64,000 nucleotides of DNA from Aquiflexum lacus (GTDB lineage: Bacteria; Bacteroidota; Bacteroidia; Cytophagales; Cyclobacteriaceae): NCBI RefSeq assembly GCF_015476655.1, contig NZ_JABFHF010000014.1, positions 83,939 through 147,938 on the forward strand, written 5' to 3'. A model generated the notes under the pieces. The model was not told the origin of the DNA. It saw only the letters and a program-made list of their open reading frames with translations, and did no database searches. Positions 37,129 to 45,565 of this stretch are shown here, one piece after another. Position numbers and translations under genes: made by a program. The stretch's first letter is position 1; every line of letters starts with the position of its first letter.

Positions 37129-38214
37129 TCAGCCCTCCACCCAAGTCCTCTTCTTCCATTCCTCCAACCTTCTATCCATTACCCTAAACCACAATGCGGG
37201 AAATAAGGCCAAGATGATCATGGCAGAATATCCTTGGGGCAATTGGGGACTTTCGTCATAATGGTTAAGAATTTGATAGCGCTTGTAGGCAAAAGCATGG
37301 TGGTCCGAATGTCGCTGTAGCTGAAACAAAAGGAAATTGCTGACCATATGGCTGGCATTCCAGGAATGTAAAGGTGTAACTTTCTCATATCGGCCATTTG
37401 GTAAAAGTTTTCTGACCATCCCATAATGCTCGATATAATTGACCAATTCCAAAAGGCTGAAAGCAAAAAAACTCTGCACAAAAAAGAAGATTGGAATCTC
37501 CCAAACAAACCTGCTTTGAATCAAGGAAAACATGAGGGTAAACGATCCGACAAAAATTATTGGAGTAAATACAAATTGAATCATTTGATTTTGAACAGAC
37601 CAAAAAGGAATACCTTTTTTCTGCAATCTTTCATTTTCCAAATGAAGCGCACTGATAAAACCATCCTTCACAGACCTCCACCAAAAGTTATAGAATGTTT
37701 CCCCGAACCTACTCGTAGCAGGGTCTTGTGGTGTCGCCACTCTTACATGATGTCCCCGATTATGTTCAATAAAAAAATGCATGTAGCATACTGTCATCAA
37801 GAGCACCTTGGAATAAAACTGTTCCAATTTTTCTGGCTTATGACCCAATTCATGTGCTACTGTAATCCCCACCCCTCCTGTGACCAAAGCCATCCCTGTG
37901 CTGAATGCATGCCATTCCAGAATGGAGAGTGCGGTGGAAGAAATAACCGAAAACCCCCAAACCAAAATCCCTAATTGCACATACACCCAAATGAATGTAA
38001 CCAATCTATAAAACCTCTTTTTCGCCACTGCTGAAATCTCACTTTCAGGAACATTTGATTTATCGGTTTTGATCAGGTAATCCATGACCGGCACTAGGAT
38101 AAAAACAAAAGCATGTATGATCAACAGGTTCCACCCGCCCAAGAAAAATCCTACCACCAACAAAATGGGGAGAATAAAGGCTGAATAAAACCCGATTTTT
38201 TTCAAATGCTTCAT
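37129..38214 (-). CDS. AlkB-type alkane/fatty acid monooxygenase
   Basis: A 361-residue integral membrane non-heme di-iron enzyme of the alkane 1-monooxygenase family. All histidine boxes are present: HELGHK (near 145), EHNRGHH (near 176), NYIEHYG, and LQRHSDHH (near 315), with six or so hydrophobic helices. Such enzymes hydroxylate the end of alkanes or related chains with electrons from rubredoxin. No rubredoxin gene is near, so the redox partner is elsewhere. Confidence 0.9.
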   Translation of the reverse strand: MKHLKKIGFYSAFILPILLVVGFFLGGWNLLIIHAFVFILVPVMDYLIKTDKSNVPESEISAVAKKRFYRLVTFIWVYVQLGILVWGFSVISSTALSILEWHAFSTGMALVTGGVGITVAHELGHKPEKLEQFYSKVLLMTVCYMHFFIEHNRGHHVRVATPQDPATSRFGETFYNFWWRSVKDGFISALHLENERLQKKGIPFWSVQNQMIQFVFTPIIFVGSFTLMFSLIQSRFVWEIPIFFFVQSFFAFSLLELVNYIEHYGMVRKLLPNGRYEKVTPLHSWNASHMVSNFLLFQLQRHSDHHAFAYKRYQILNHYDESPQLPQGYSAMIILALFPALWFRVMDRRLEEWKKRTWVEG

Positions 38215-38286
38215 GCCATCAAGATAGATAATCAGGATGAAAAAAGAAACAACCGATTCAAATCATCATTTTGAAGTTACTTGATT

Positions 38287-38916
38287 TCACTCTGCAAAAA
38301 TATCCTTCGTAAGGTCCTCAAAAAGAATATAGGTAGCATAGAAGCTAATCGGTACACTCACCAATAATCCTAAACCAAAGGTCAATAGACCTAAAACATT
38401 GATCACGATGATGACCAAAGTAAACAGAAAGAATTTAAGCCATCGTGCTGTGATCAACTTCCTGCTTTCTTCCATGGCAGTCCAAAAATCAAAGCCTCCA
38501 AATATTGCCATCAATACAGAGAAACTATAGGCCACAGCAAGGTATACCCCCGGTATTACAAAGAGAACCAATCCAAAAGCGGTAAGGACTTGTCCTATCA
38601 ACCAGATGGCGAAAATGGGCATGTAGAAATTGAACCCTTTAAAGAAATCAGGGTAAACAACCTTTTGCTTTAAGGATAGCTTATTGGCTACAAGGTAAAA
38701 ACCAGAATACAGAGGTGGTGAAAGAAAAATACTTTGCAGAAATGCGAAATCTTTGAGGTACAAAAATGCGAGAAGTTGTAAGGAAAAAATGAACATCACA
38801 AAAGCTGAACTTTGCAAGGGTTCTTTCAAATACATCTGCCATGCCCGGATAAAGATCTCTTGGATATCAAAGTCGTATCCACTTTCCCTTAACGATGCCA
38901 ATTTCTCTTTACTCAT
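38287..38916 (-). CDS. Multi-TM membrane protein (DUF4013/DUF975-like)
   Basis: A 209-residue protein with a soluble N-terminus (DIQEIFIRAWQMYLKEP) and about five hydrophobic helices, including GLVLFVIPGVYLAVAYSF. The pattern of repeated glycine-proline kinked helices recalls the DUF975/DUF4013-type 'glycerophosphoryl diester phosphodiesterase membrane region' proteins. Function unknown. It lies 103 bp downstream of cystathionine beta-synthase, behind a hairpin. Confidence 0.65.
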   Translation of the reverse strand: MSKEKLASLRESGYDFDIQEIFIRAWQMYLKEPLQSSAFVMFIFSLQLLAFLYLKDFAFLQSIFLSPPLYSGFYLVANKLSLKQKVVYPDFFKGFNFYMPIFAIWLIGQVLTAFGLVLFVIPGVYLAVAYSFSVLMAIFGGFDFWTAMEESRKLITARWLKFFLFTLVIIVINVLGLLTFGLGLLVSVPISFYATYILFEDLTKDIFAE

Positions 38917-38944
38917 GGGTTAATCTGTTGTTTTACAGAATAAA

Positions 38945-38965
38945 GGCAAGGAAAATATCCTTGCC
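38945..38965 (-). terminator. Hairpin after cystathionine beta-synthase
   Basis: GGCAAGGA, loop AAATA, TCCTTGCC: a perfect 8-bp stem 55 bases after the stop. The minus strand then reads TTTATTC, a weak T run. Confidence 0.55.
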
Positions 38966-39019
38966 GTTATTGCTAATCAATTTTTAATTTTAAAATCTTA
39001 CAATTTTACAATATCAGAC

Positions 39020-40387
39020 TCACTTCGTCATCGCCTCCAAAATATCATGCTTCGTCACAATATGCACCTGATGGTTATCATCTCTGACAAGGACTGCTTT
39101 CGCAGTGTCAAGCATAGAAGATAATACATCCAATGTACTATCCAAAGCTACAAACTTCATGGGGTCTTCCATTACATCTGCTACTGCAGCATCTTTCAAT
39201 TCGGGGTTTTCGATGATTTTTGAAAGGAGTTTGCTGTCTGTGATGCTTCCGACCACATGCCCATCTTCCATCACAGGGATCTGCGAAACACTTTTGCTGT
39301 TCATCAGGTTGATGGTATCTTTTACGCTATCCGTTTTTTTGGAAACCAGCAGTTGATAGCTTCCATTTCGAGAAGAAATGATATCTCTTGCTGTTCCGAA
39401 AGTTTTGTCTTCTAAGAAGCCGTGATTTCTCATCCAATCATCATTGTAAATCTTACCGAGGTAGCGGGTACCATGGTCAGGAAGAATAATCACCATCCTG
39501 TCCCCTTCTTTAAGATTTTCCTTAGCATATTCCAATGCGCCGTGAACAGCTGACCCACATGACCAACCCACAAATAAGCCTTCTTCTTTAGATAACCTTC
39601 TTGTCATCACTGCAGCATCTTTATCCGTCACTTTTATGAAATGATCGATCACAGAAAAGTCAACATTCTTAGGCAATATATCTTCCCCAATTCCTTCAGT
39701 CAGGTATGGATATACTTCATTTTCATCAAACACGCCTGTTTCTTTGTATTTTTTAAATACCGATCCATAGGTATCAATTCCTACTGTGATAATATCGGGA
39801 TTTTGTTCTTTTAGGTATTTGGCTGTACCGCACATCGAACCTCCCGTCCCCACTCCTGCGGCATAATGGGTGATTATTCCTTCCGTATCTCTCCAGATTT
39901 CAGGTCCGGTAGTTTCATAATGGGCCAATGAATTGGAAAGGTTATCGTACTGATTGGGATAAAAGGAATTGGGAATATCGTTGTTAAGTTTTCTGGCTAC
40001 GGAATAATAAGATCTTGGATCCTCGGGTGAAACATTGGTGGGACAAACAATTACCTCAGCACCAACTGCTTTGAGGATATCTATTTTTTCTTTGGATTGC
40101 TTATCTGCCATGGTAAAAATACACTTATAACCTTTAGCAATAGCCGCCAAAGCCAGGCCCATCCCTGTATTTCCACTTGTCCCCTCAATGATGGTACCTC
40201 CAGGTTTTAGCATCCCTGACTCTTCAGCATCTTCCACCATCTTGATGGCCATACGGTCTTTCATAGAGTTGCCAGGATTGAAATATTCAACTTTTACGAG
40301 AATTTCTCCTTTTATGCCTTTGTTTAATTTATTGAGTCTAATCATAGGCGTATTTCCTATGGTCTCGATAATGGAATTATATATCAT
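39020..40387 (-). CDS. Cystathionine beta-synthase-like PLP enzyme with CBS pair
   Basis: The 455-residue protein has a PLP fold-II domain (1-320) with NPGNSMKDRMAIKM (PLP lysine), GTSGNTGMGLALAA (phosphate loop) and GVGTGGSMCGTAKYL. A pair of CBS domains follows (about 340-455). This is the full-length cystathionine beta-synthase architecture, condensing homocysteine with serine; cysteine synthase activity is the alternative. A 21-bp palindrome lies five bases before its start codon. Confidence 0.88.
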   Translation of the reverse strand: MIYNSIIETIGNTPMIRLNKLNKGIKGEILVKVEYFNPGNSMKDRMAIKMVEDAEESGMLKPGGTIIEGTSGNTGMGLALAAIAKGYKCIFTMADKQSKEKIDILKAVGAEVIVCPTNVSPEDPRSYYSVARKLNNDIPNSFYPNQYDNLSNSLAHYETTGPEIWRDTEGIITHYAAGVGTGGSMCGTAKYLKEQNPDIITVGIDTYGSVFKKYKETGVFDENEVYPYLTEGIGEDILPKNVDFSVIDHFIKVTDKDAAVMTRRLSKEEGLFVGWSCGSAVHGALEYAKENLKEGDRMVIILPDHGTRYLGKIYNDDWMRNHGFLEDKTFGTARDIISSRNGSYQLLVSKKTDSVKDTINLMNSKSVSQIPVMEDGHVVGSITDSKLLSKIIENPELKDAAVADVMEDPMKFVALDSTLDVLSSMLDTAKAVLVRDDNHQVHIVTKHDILEAMTK

Positions 40388-40391
40388 AATA

Positions 40392-40412
40392 TTCGGGTTC
40401 TATTGACCCGAA
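40392..40412. promoter_or_regulatory. Palindrome at the 5' end of the cystathionine beta-synthase gene
   Basis: TTCGGGT and ACCCGAA separated by seven bases, 5 bp upstream of the ATG (minus strand). On the minus strand a TAACTTTC promoter-like box lies next to it. It could be an operator or a hairpin blocking initiation. Confidence 0.45.
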
Positions 40413-40490
40413 AGTTACGAATATTTTTATACCTGTTGGGAAATTCACAGCCCTATCCAAATAATATTTTGAATTGGATGAATAAATGGA

Positions 40491-41375
40491 TTAGCTTGGA
40501 TTGCTGACAGTATCTACCGGGACAGCATATTCATCTACCAGCGCAACGGCACCATGAATGGCAGTTTCGTCCAGGTCCGAAATTAGAATTTTGAGATTTG
40601 CACTGACCGAGGGGTATTTGAAAGTCGCAATATTTGCCTCCATGCTGTCTTTAAAAAAAGGATAAGCCTTTCTGATTGATCCTCCCAGTACAATAGCCTG
40701 GGGAGCCAGAGTATAAAGGATATTTTTGATCAATTCTCCCAAGTGATACCCATATTCCTCATACGCTTTCAATGCAATTTTATCTCCCTGAGCGGCTTTT
40801 TTTGATAAAGATTTAGCCTTAGCATGATATTTAGAATGAAAAAATTTACTGCTGCAATAAAACTCAAAGTCCTGGTCAAGATAAGGGGCCGAACACCATT
40901 CACCCGCTGCACAATTAAATCCACAGTACAAATGGCCATTGACAATAATTCCTGCACCAAGTCCTGTTCCCAATGTAATGCCGACTACATGTTGATACAC
41001 TTGGGCAGCTCCAAATTTATATTCACCCAAAGCAAAACAATTTGCGTCGTTGTTGATATAAACCGGTTTGGCAAATCTAGCTTCCAAAAACTCCCGCAAA
41101 TGTACTCTCCTAAAAGAGGGTATATTTTCTAAATTAAGAACTACGCCGTTGTCCGTATCAATCAAACCGGGTATACCTATTCCTATGGCAAAAAAATCAT
41201 GGTGAAGGTAAGAAGAAATCAGGTCTGCAATGGTTTCCAGAATTGATTCCTGACTCTCATGGGAAGGGGTGGATATTGTTCTGATATCTAAAAGATCTGA
41301 TCCAACAAGTACACCAGCCTTGATATTGGTACCTCCAATATCCAATCCAAGAATAGGTTTTTCGGTTTTTAGCAT
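40491..41375 (-). CDS. ROK-family sugar kinase
   Basis: A 294-residue ROK kinase with phosphate loop LDIGGTNIKAGV, GIGIPGLID, NNDANCFALGE, and TLGTGLGAGIIVNG. The catalytic aspartate lies in NDAN. The usual zinc motif CxCGxxGCxE is missing, replaced by GEWCSAPYLDQDFEFYC, so sugar specificity is uncertain (glucose or an amino sugar). I start at the ATG at 41375; a TTG nine codons upstream is possible. It follows the NagB/PIG-L gene, which suggests amino sugar use. Confidence 0.82.
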   Translation of the reverse strand: MLKTEKPILGLDIGGTNIKAGVLVGSDLLDIRTISTPSHESQESILETIADLISSYLHHDFFAIGIGIPGLIDTDNGVVLNLENIPSFRRVHLREFLEARFAKPVYINNDANCFALGEYKFGAAQVYQHVVGITLGTGLGAGIIVNGHLYCGFNCAAGEWCSAPYLDQDFEFYCSSKFFHSKYHAKAKSLSKKAAQGDKIALKAYEEYGYHLGELIKNILYTLAPQAIVLGGSIRKAYPFFKDSMEANIATFKYPSVSANLKILISDLDETAIHGAVALVDEYAVPVDTVSNPS

Positions 41376-41462
41376 AAAAACAGGTTTTAAAAGGCTTTTC
41401 AACGGAAAAAGAAGAATGAAAAATCATTCTCCTTTTTCCCTGTGCTGGTTTGGGAGCGTAAT

Positions 41463-43790
41463 TTATAACATTCCTTCAATAGATTTTTCCAGTTCTCTGG
41501 CATGGGCAAGAAATTCCTCAACGTTCATGTCCTTGAAAAAGATCAATCCATGACTTGACCTGACTTTTGAAGTTTCATGCTGATAGAAGTAATTCTTACC
41601 CAATAGCAGTTGGATGTCATTCAATTGTCCTACCCAAGTTCTTTTGGCAACGGTACTGAATTTGCCATTGTGACTATAACTAGGGAAAGATGCATTCACC
41701 TGACTCAGGTAGCAATTTGCAAAAGAATCTTCCATCACGGACATATCTCCCAAAGAAACCGGGACAATTACATTGGCTTCATGCGGCTCAAATTTAAACC
41801 AAACATTTCTATAACCGATTATCCTCAATTCGCTGAGATCTTTCTCCTCTCCCCATTGCCGCACCGCCTCTGCGGTAGCCTGAAGTACTTTGTAGTGTGT
41901 GTCCGGACCTGAGCCTTCAGGATCCAGTGTCAAGCTTATTTTTGTTGGGTTAATTTTCTTAAACATTTCCACAATTGGAACCACATCTCGTTTTTTATCA
42001 GGCTGCTCGGTAAAAATATCACCGGTATAAAAACCCAATCTCAAATGATGGACGTTTTTCACCTGAACTCCAAAGTGTGCCCAGACTAACTCTTCCTCAA
42101 ACTCTCTAATCATTCCTTTAAGTTTTTGGATTTTGGAAGGGTTCTTTTCTCCGTCATAGGAATTTTTCAAAATACTGATGACGTCATTAATCGTTTCTCT
42201 GAGCTTTTGCTTCGATTTGACATCGAAAACATCCACCACTGCCCTGACTACCCTATGGCACAGTCCCCGCATTCTTTGTTCAGGATTCTCTGAAGCGACA
42301 TTGGTCAAAAAATGATAAACATCCTTATCCGTTTTCAATTTGTATCCTACTTCAAAGAAATCTTCATAATGGACCATCTGAATTTCTCCTTCATCCAACA
42401 GCTTTTTGGTGAGCAGCAAAGTGTCAATCACAAATGTATTGGTCACTGCAGTAAATCCGGAAGTCAACACCGAAAAATGGGCCTCATTACTGTTTTCCTG
42501 AAGCTGATTATTGATATGCGGCAAAATTCCCAATGAGATGTCATCATGATGCGGACCTGTATGCAACAATACCTCGTTCTTTTCTTGTGTGGTACCTCTA
42601 TTGATTTTTTCTACAGCACTTGCCACTACTTGATTGACAGTGTCTTCCGACAAACCTGGAATCATTGAAGTATATTTATCCGCCCTGAGGTCTTCAATTT
42701 TAAGTCTATGCCCGTATTTCTTGAGTTTTTTACACAATTCAAGTACTGACCTTTCTGTTTTTTCCCAAGTCCATTCGCCCTGCCTGTAGTAAGCATCTAC
42801 AGAATCTGTCAACCTCACAGCTGCTCCTTTGGTAAGATAAAAGCGACCATTTTTCAATTTTTGTAAAACAGTTGCGGGATATACATTGTCAAGCGGTGTT
42901 TCCAAAGAATCTTTGACAATCTGCGCTTTGGCTTCACCTGCGGCAATGATGATACCGACTGCATCGGGATTGTGCACGATGGTTTCCAAGCCAATGGTAA
43001 TGACCAATCTATTGGAAGATACTTCTATTCCTCCCAGATCACCCGCTGCTACTGCTTGGGTTTCAAAATTAGTATCTGTCAGTCTTGTGGTGGAAAACAG
43101 ATGAGAACCCCTCGTATTAAAGGCAATATGACCATCAGGACCAATTCCTCCCAAGAAAAACCCAATACCTCCGGCATCTCTGATCTTTTGCTCATATTGA
43201 CCACACCAATGATCGATCATGTAGATGGATTTTTGTTGAATTTTCTCCATACTGTTAGTAGGTTCCCTGAATCTCAAGGACAGATCTACTTTCAAATCAG
43301 GAAACACCTCTTTGAAATGTTTTCCTTCTGCTAAAGGAATCTCATCAGAGTTGATCAAAATCGCTTTTTCTTTGCTAAGACCAAATCCTTCAATGTAAAA
43401 TTTATTCACATAGTCAAAAAAACTATTCTTCTGCTTGGAAGATATCGGATAAAACTCATCTATCTGTACAAACGTCAGATCTTTTAAAACAGGCTTTTTC
43501 GCAGAAACAAGACCATATTTTTCCCTTACATCTTTCCCTTTCTTGCTATCCCAATTTTCTAAAAGAAATTGGGTCCATTTGATAAAATACTCAGGGGTTT
43601 TTCCCGTAGGTAAACTGATGACTCCATTTGGGTTTTCAGAAGCCCATTCCAAAAATCTACATGCGGTAATCAATCCCAATTTAGGGAAGTTATCAACTGT
43701 CAGATACGGAATCAATGTGCTGATTTTTTCGACACCTGATTCTTTGAGGAATGCTTTTTCTACTTCGGAAAGTGGATATTTGCTAAGCAT
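41463..43790 (-). CDS. NagB-like isomerase/deaminase fused to PIG-L deacetylase-like domain
   Basis: The 775-residue protein combines a NagB-type domain (about 40-330) with a PIG-L/LmbE-like domain (about 400-720). The NagB part has SLPTGKTPEYF, QIDEFYPIS and the catalytic-region GGIGPDGHIAFN. The PIG-L part has the zinc-binding TGPHHDDISLGILP. Bacteroidota carry this fusion; it probably deaminates glucosamine 6-phosphate, and the second domain may remove an acetyl group from the substrate. An exact TATATTTG box lies about 60 bp upstream. Confidence 0.85.
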   Translation of the reverse strand: MLSKYPLSEVEKAFLKESGVEKISTLIPYLTVDNFPKLGLITACRFLEWASENPNGVISLPTGKTPEYFIKWTQFLLENWDSKKGKDVREKYGLVSAKKPVLKDLTFVQIDEFYPISSKQKNSFFDYVNKFYIEGFGLSKEKAILINSDEIPLAEGKHFKEVFPDLKVDLSLRFREPTNSMEKIQQKSIYMIDHWCGQYEQKIRDAGGIGFFLGGIGPDGHIAFNTRGSHLFSTTRLTDTNFETQAVAAGDLGGIEVSSNRLVITIGLETIVHNPDAVGIIIAAGEAKAQIVKDSLETPLDNVYPATVLQKLKNGRFYLTKGAAVRLTDSVDAYYRQGEWTWEKTERSVLELCKKLKKYGHRLKIEDLRADKYTSMIPGLSEDTVNQVVASAVEKINRGTTQEKNEVLLHTGPHHDDISLGILPHINNQLQENSNEAHFSVLTSGFTAVTNTFVIDTLLLTKKLLDEGEIQMVHYEDFFEVGYKLKTDKDVYHFLTNVASENPEQRMRGLCHRVVRAVVDVFDVKSKQKLRETINDVISILKNSYDGEKNPSKIQKLKGMIREFEEELVWAHFGVQVKNVHHLRLGFYTGDIFTEQPDKKRDVVPIVEMFKKINPTKISLTLDPEGSGPDTHYKVLQATAEAVRQWGEEKDLSELRIIGYRNVWFKFEPHEANVIVPVSLGDMSVMEDSFANCYLSQVNASFPSYSHNGKFSTVAKRTWVGQLNDIQLLLGKNYFYQHETSKVRSSHGLIFFKDMNVEEFLAHARELEKSIEGML

Positions 43791-44056
43791 ATTTTTGAGT
43801 TTTTGTTTATTTACAATGCTGGATGTTTTGGGTCAAAATTGATACCAAAACAAATATATTTAATTAGTAAACTCGGGTAATAATTTGGTAATATTGATTT
43901 TTAATAAAATAAAACTATTGCAAAACCACTTATTATTCCCTATATCCAAACATGAAATTAAAAGAGTTTATGGTTTATTTTTTTTACAAAATAAAAAAAC
44001 TTTTGTTTTAAATCATAGACTTTTATAAAAAATTTAAAAAAGATATTTTCTATTCA
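43791..44056. other. Very AT-rich gap with promoter of the NagB/PIG-L gene
   Basis: 266 bases with no ORF. The minus strand has TATATTTG at 43858-43851, an exact TAnnTTTG match with a leader of about 55 bases to the start codon. The rest is AT-rich with runs of T and A; no hairpin terminator was found for the gene upstream (DUF294/CBS). Confidence 0.45.
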
Positions 44057-45526
44057 CTAAAATATATTCTTAGTGAATTCTATTTTAATTTTCAACTGAA
44101 ATTCTTTGATCACCTTAAATATTTCTACCAAAGTTGCCATTTGTACTTTGGTCAGTTGGCCAATGCTTACAAAATTCTTGGGTTCCTCTCCTTTTTCCAT
44201 CATCTGTAGCGATTGCTTTTCCAACCTCAAAGTCATCAGGTAATAATACGCATGGTACATTTCCATGGCTTCATTGTCAGAAAAAACCCCGCTTTTCCGC
44301 AAAGCCTCTATTCTGTTTCCAGTGTTTGTTTCAAATATCCTGTGCTTCAGTGCAAATAGTCTTGCCAAATCCACAAAGGGTGTCATGGCTTTTTTGATAT
44401 TGAAATGCTTTTCCCCATCAATCTTAAAGGTTCTGATATTTTTGAAAAAGGTCAGTGGTGCTTCATACAAAAGGGCATTGGCACCCATATTCATAAAAAA
44501 GCGTTCCGGTGGATTAACCAATTGTTGATCCATAAACACCTTTAATTCTTCCAACAAGCTAAACTCCCCGTAAATAGCTCTGCAATCAAAGAAAGTGGAG
44601 TATTTCATCACTGTCTCTTGGGTAGACTCCTTTATCCAAGCTTCATAGTTCCTTTTCCAATGGGAAAGAGAGTGGGTCCATTTCGGGTTTTTGGCCATAA
44701 AACCACCGGTGCAGAATACAATGCCAACATGGTCGAGATCTGCCGAAACCCTTTCTGCAAAATCCAAGAAATATTCCCTTACCATTTCCCGATGTTCATT
44801 TGCCTTGTCCTCATAAATGATGGCATTGTCCTGATCGGTTTTGAGCGTCTGTTCGGCTCGGCCTTCACTGCCCAAAACAAAAAAAACAAACTTGGCCGGA
44901 GGCGGGCCTATTTGCCTGATCGTATTTTCGATGATCCTCAAAGAAATGGTATCCGTGACCGCTGTAATGATCTGATTGATGATCTGTGCTTTCAGCCCTT
45001 TCCCCACAAGTTGATGGATGATTCCGGGCACCATAGCCCATTTTTCCTTTAATTCATCTTTGTCCATGGCCTGCCTGACAGCTTGAATAAAAATAAACGG
45101 CCCTTGGGACTGTTCTGAAAGGATTTTGTTTCTACTGATCCAACCCACGTATTGCCCTTGATCCCTCACTAGCAGGTATCTTGTTTTGGTCTGAAACATC
45201 ATCAACAATGCCTCATATAAAAATGCATCCTTTTGGATATAAATGATATTTTTATCCATAATGTCTCCGACCCGAGTACTATATGGAAGTTGATTAGCCA
45301 CTACTTTATCCCTGAGTGTGATGTCAGTGACAAATCCCAAAATTTCCTTTTCGGAATGTGCTATAAAGAAAATAGATACTTTCTCCTTTGCCATGTTTTG
45401 GGCAACTTGAAAAATAGGCGTATCCGGTGAGAAAACCCTCAAATTTCTAAAATGAAGATCCCCAACTTTCTTGGAATAAAAACGATCTGTAATGAATTCG
45501 TTGGTAGCTATCATGTGGTCTTTCAC
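44057..45526 (-). CDS. CBS-pair / DUF294 nucleotidyltransferase-like protein
   Basis: The 489-residue protein has an N-terminal CBS pair (about 15-145), then a GlnD-like nucleotidyltransferase domain with FFVLGSEGRAEQTLKTDQDNA (metal-binding D-x-D and GSEGR) and a helical substrate-binding domain. Such proteins resemble the uridylyltransferase part of GlnD but lack the HD and ACT domains. Substrate unknown. It is divergent from the gluconokinase fusion across 39 bp. Confidence 0.85.
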   Translation of the reverse strand: MKDHMIATNEFITDRFYSKKVGDLHFRNLRVFSPDTPIFQVAQNMAKEKVSIFFIAHSEKEILGFVTDITLRDKVVANQLPYSTRVGDIMDKNIIYIQKDAFLYEALLMMFQTKTRYLLVRDQGQYVGWISRNKILSEQSQGPFIFIQAVRQAMDKDELKEKWAMVPGIIHQLVGKGLKAQIINQIITAVTDTISLRIIENTIRQIGPPPAKFVFFVLGSEGRAEQTLKTDQDNAIIYEDKANEHREMVREYFLDFAERVSADLDHVGIVFCTGGFMAKNPKWTHSLSHWKRNYEAWIKESTQETVMKYSTFFDCRAIYGEFSLLEELKVFMDQQLVNPPERFFMNMGANALLYEAPLTFFKNIRTFKIDGEKHFNIKKAMTPFVDLARLFALKHRIFETNTGNRIEALRKSGVFSDNEAMEMYHAYYYLMTLRLEKQSLQMMEKGEEPKNFVSIGQLTKVQMATLVEIFKVIKEFQLKIKIEFTKNIF

Positions 45527-45565
45527 TTATCATGGTGAAAATAATTAATTTTACTAAATTCGGCT

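Noticed and set aside
41376..41402. TTG start nine codons upstream of the ROK gene
   Set aside because: An ATG with normal N-terminus exists at 41375; the extension is not typical of ROK kinases.
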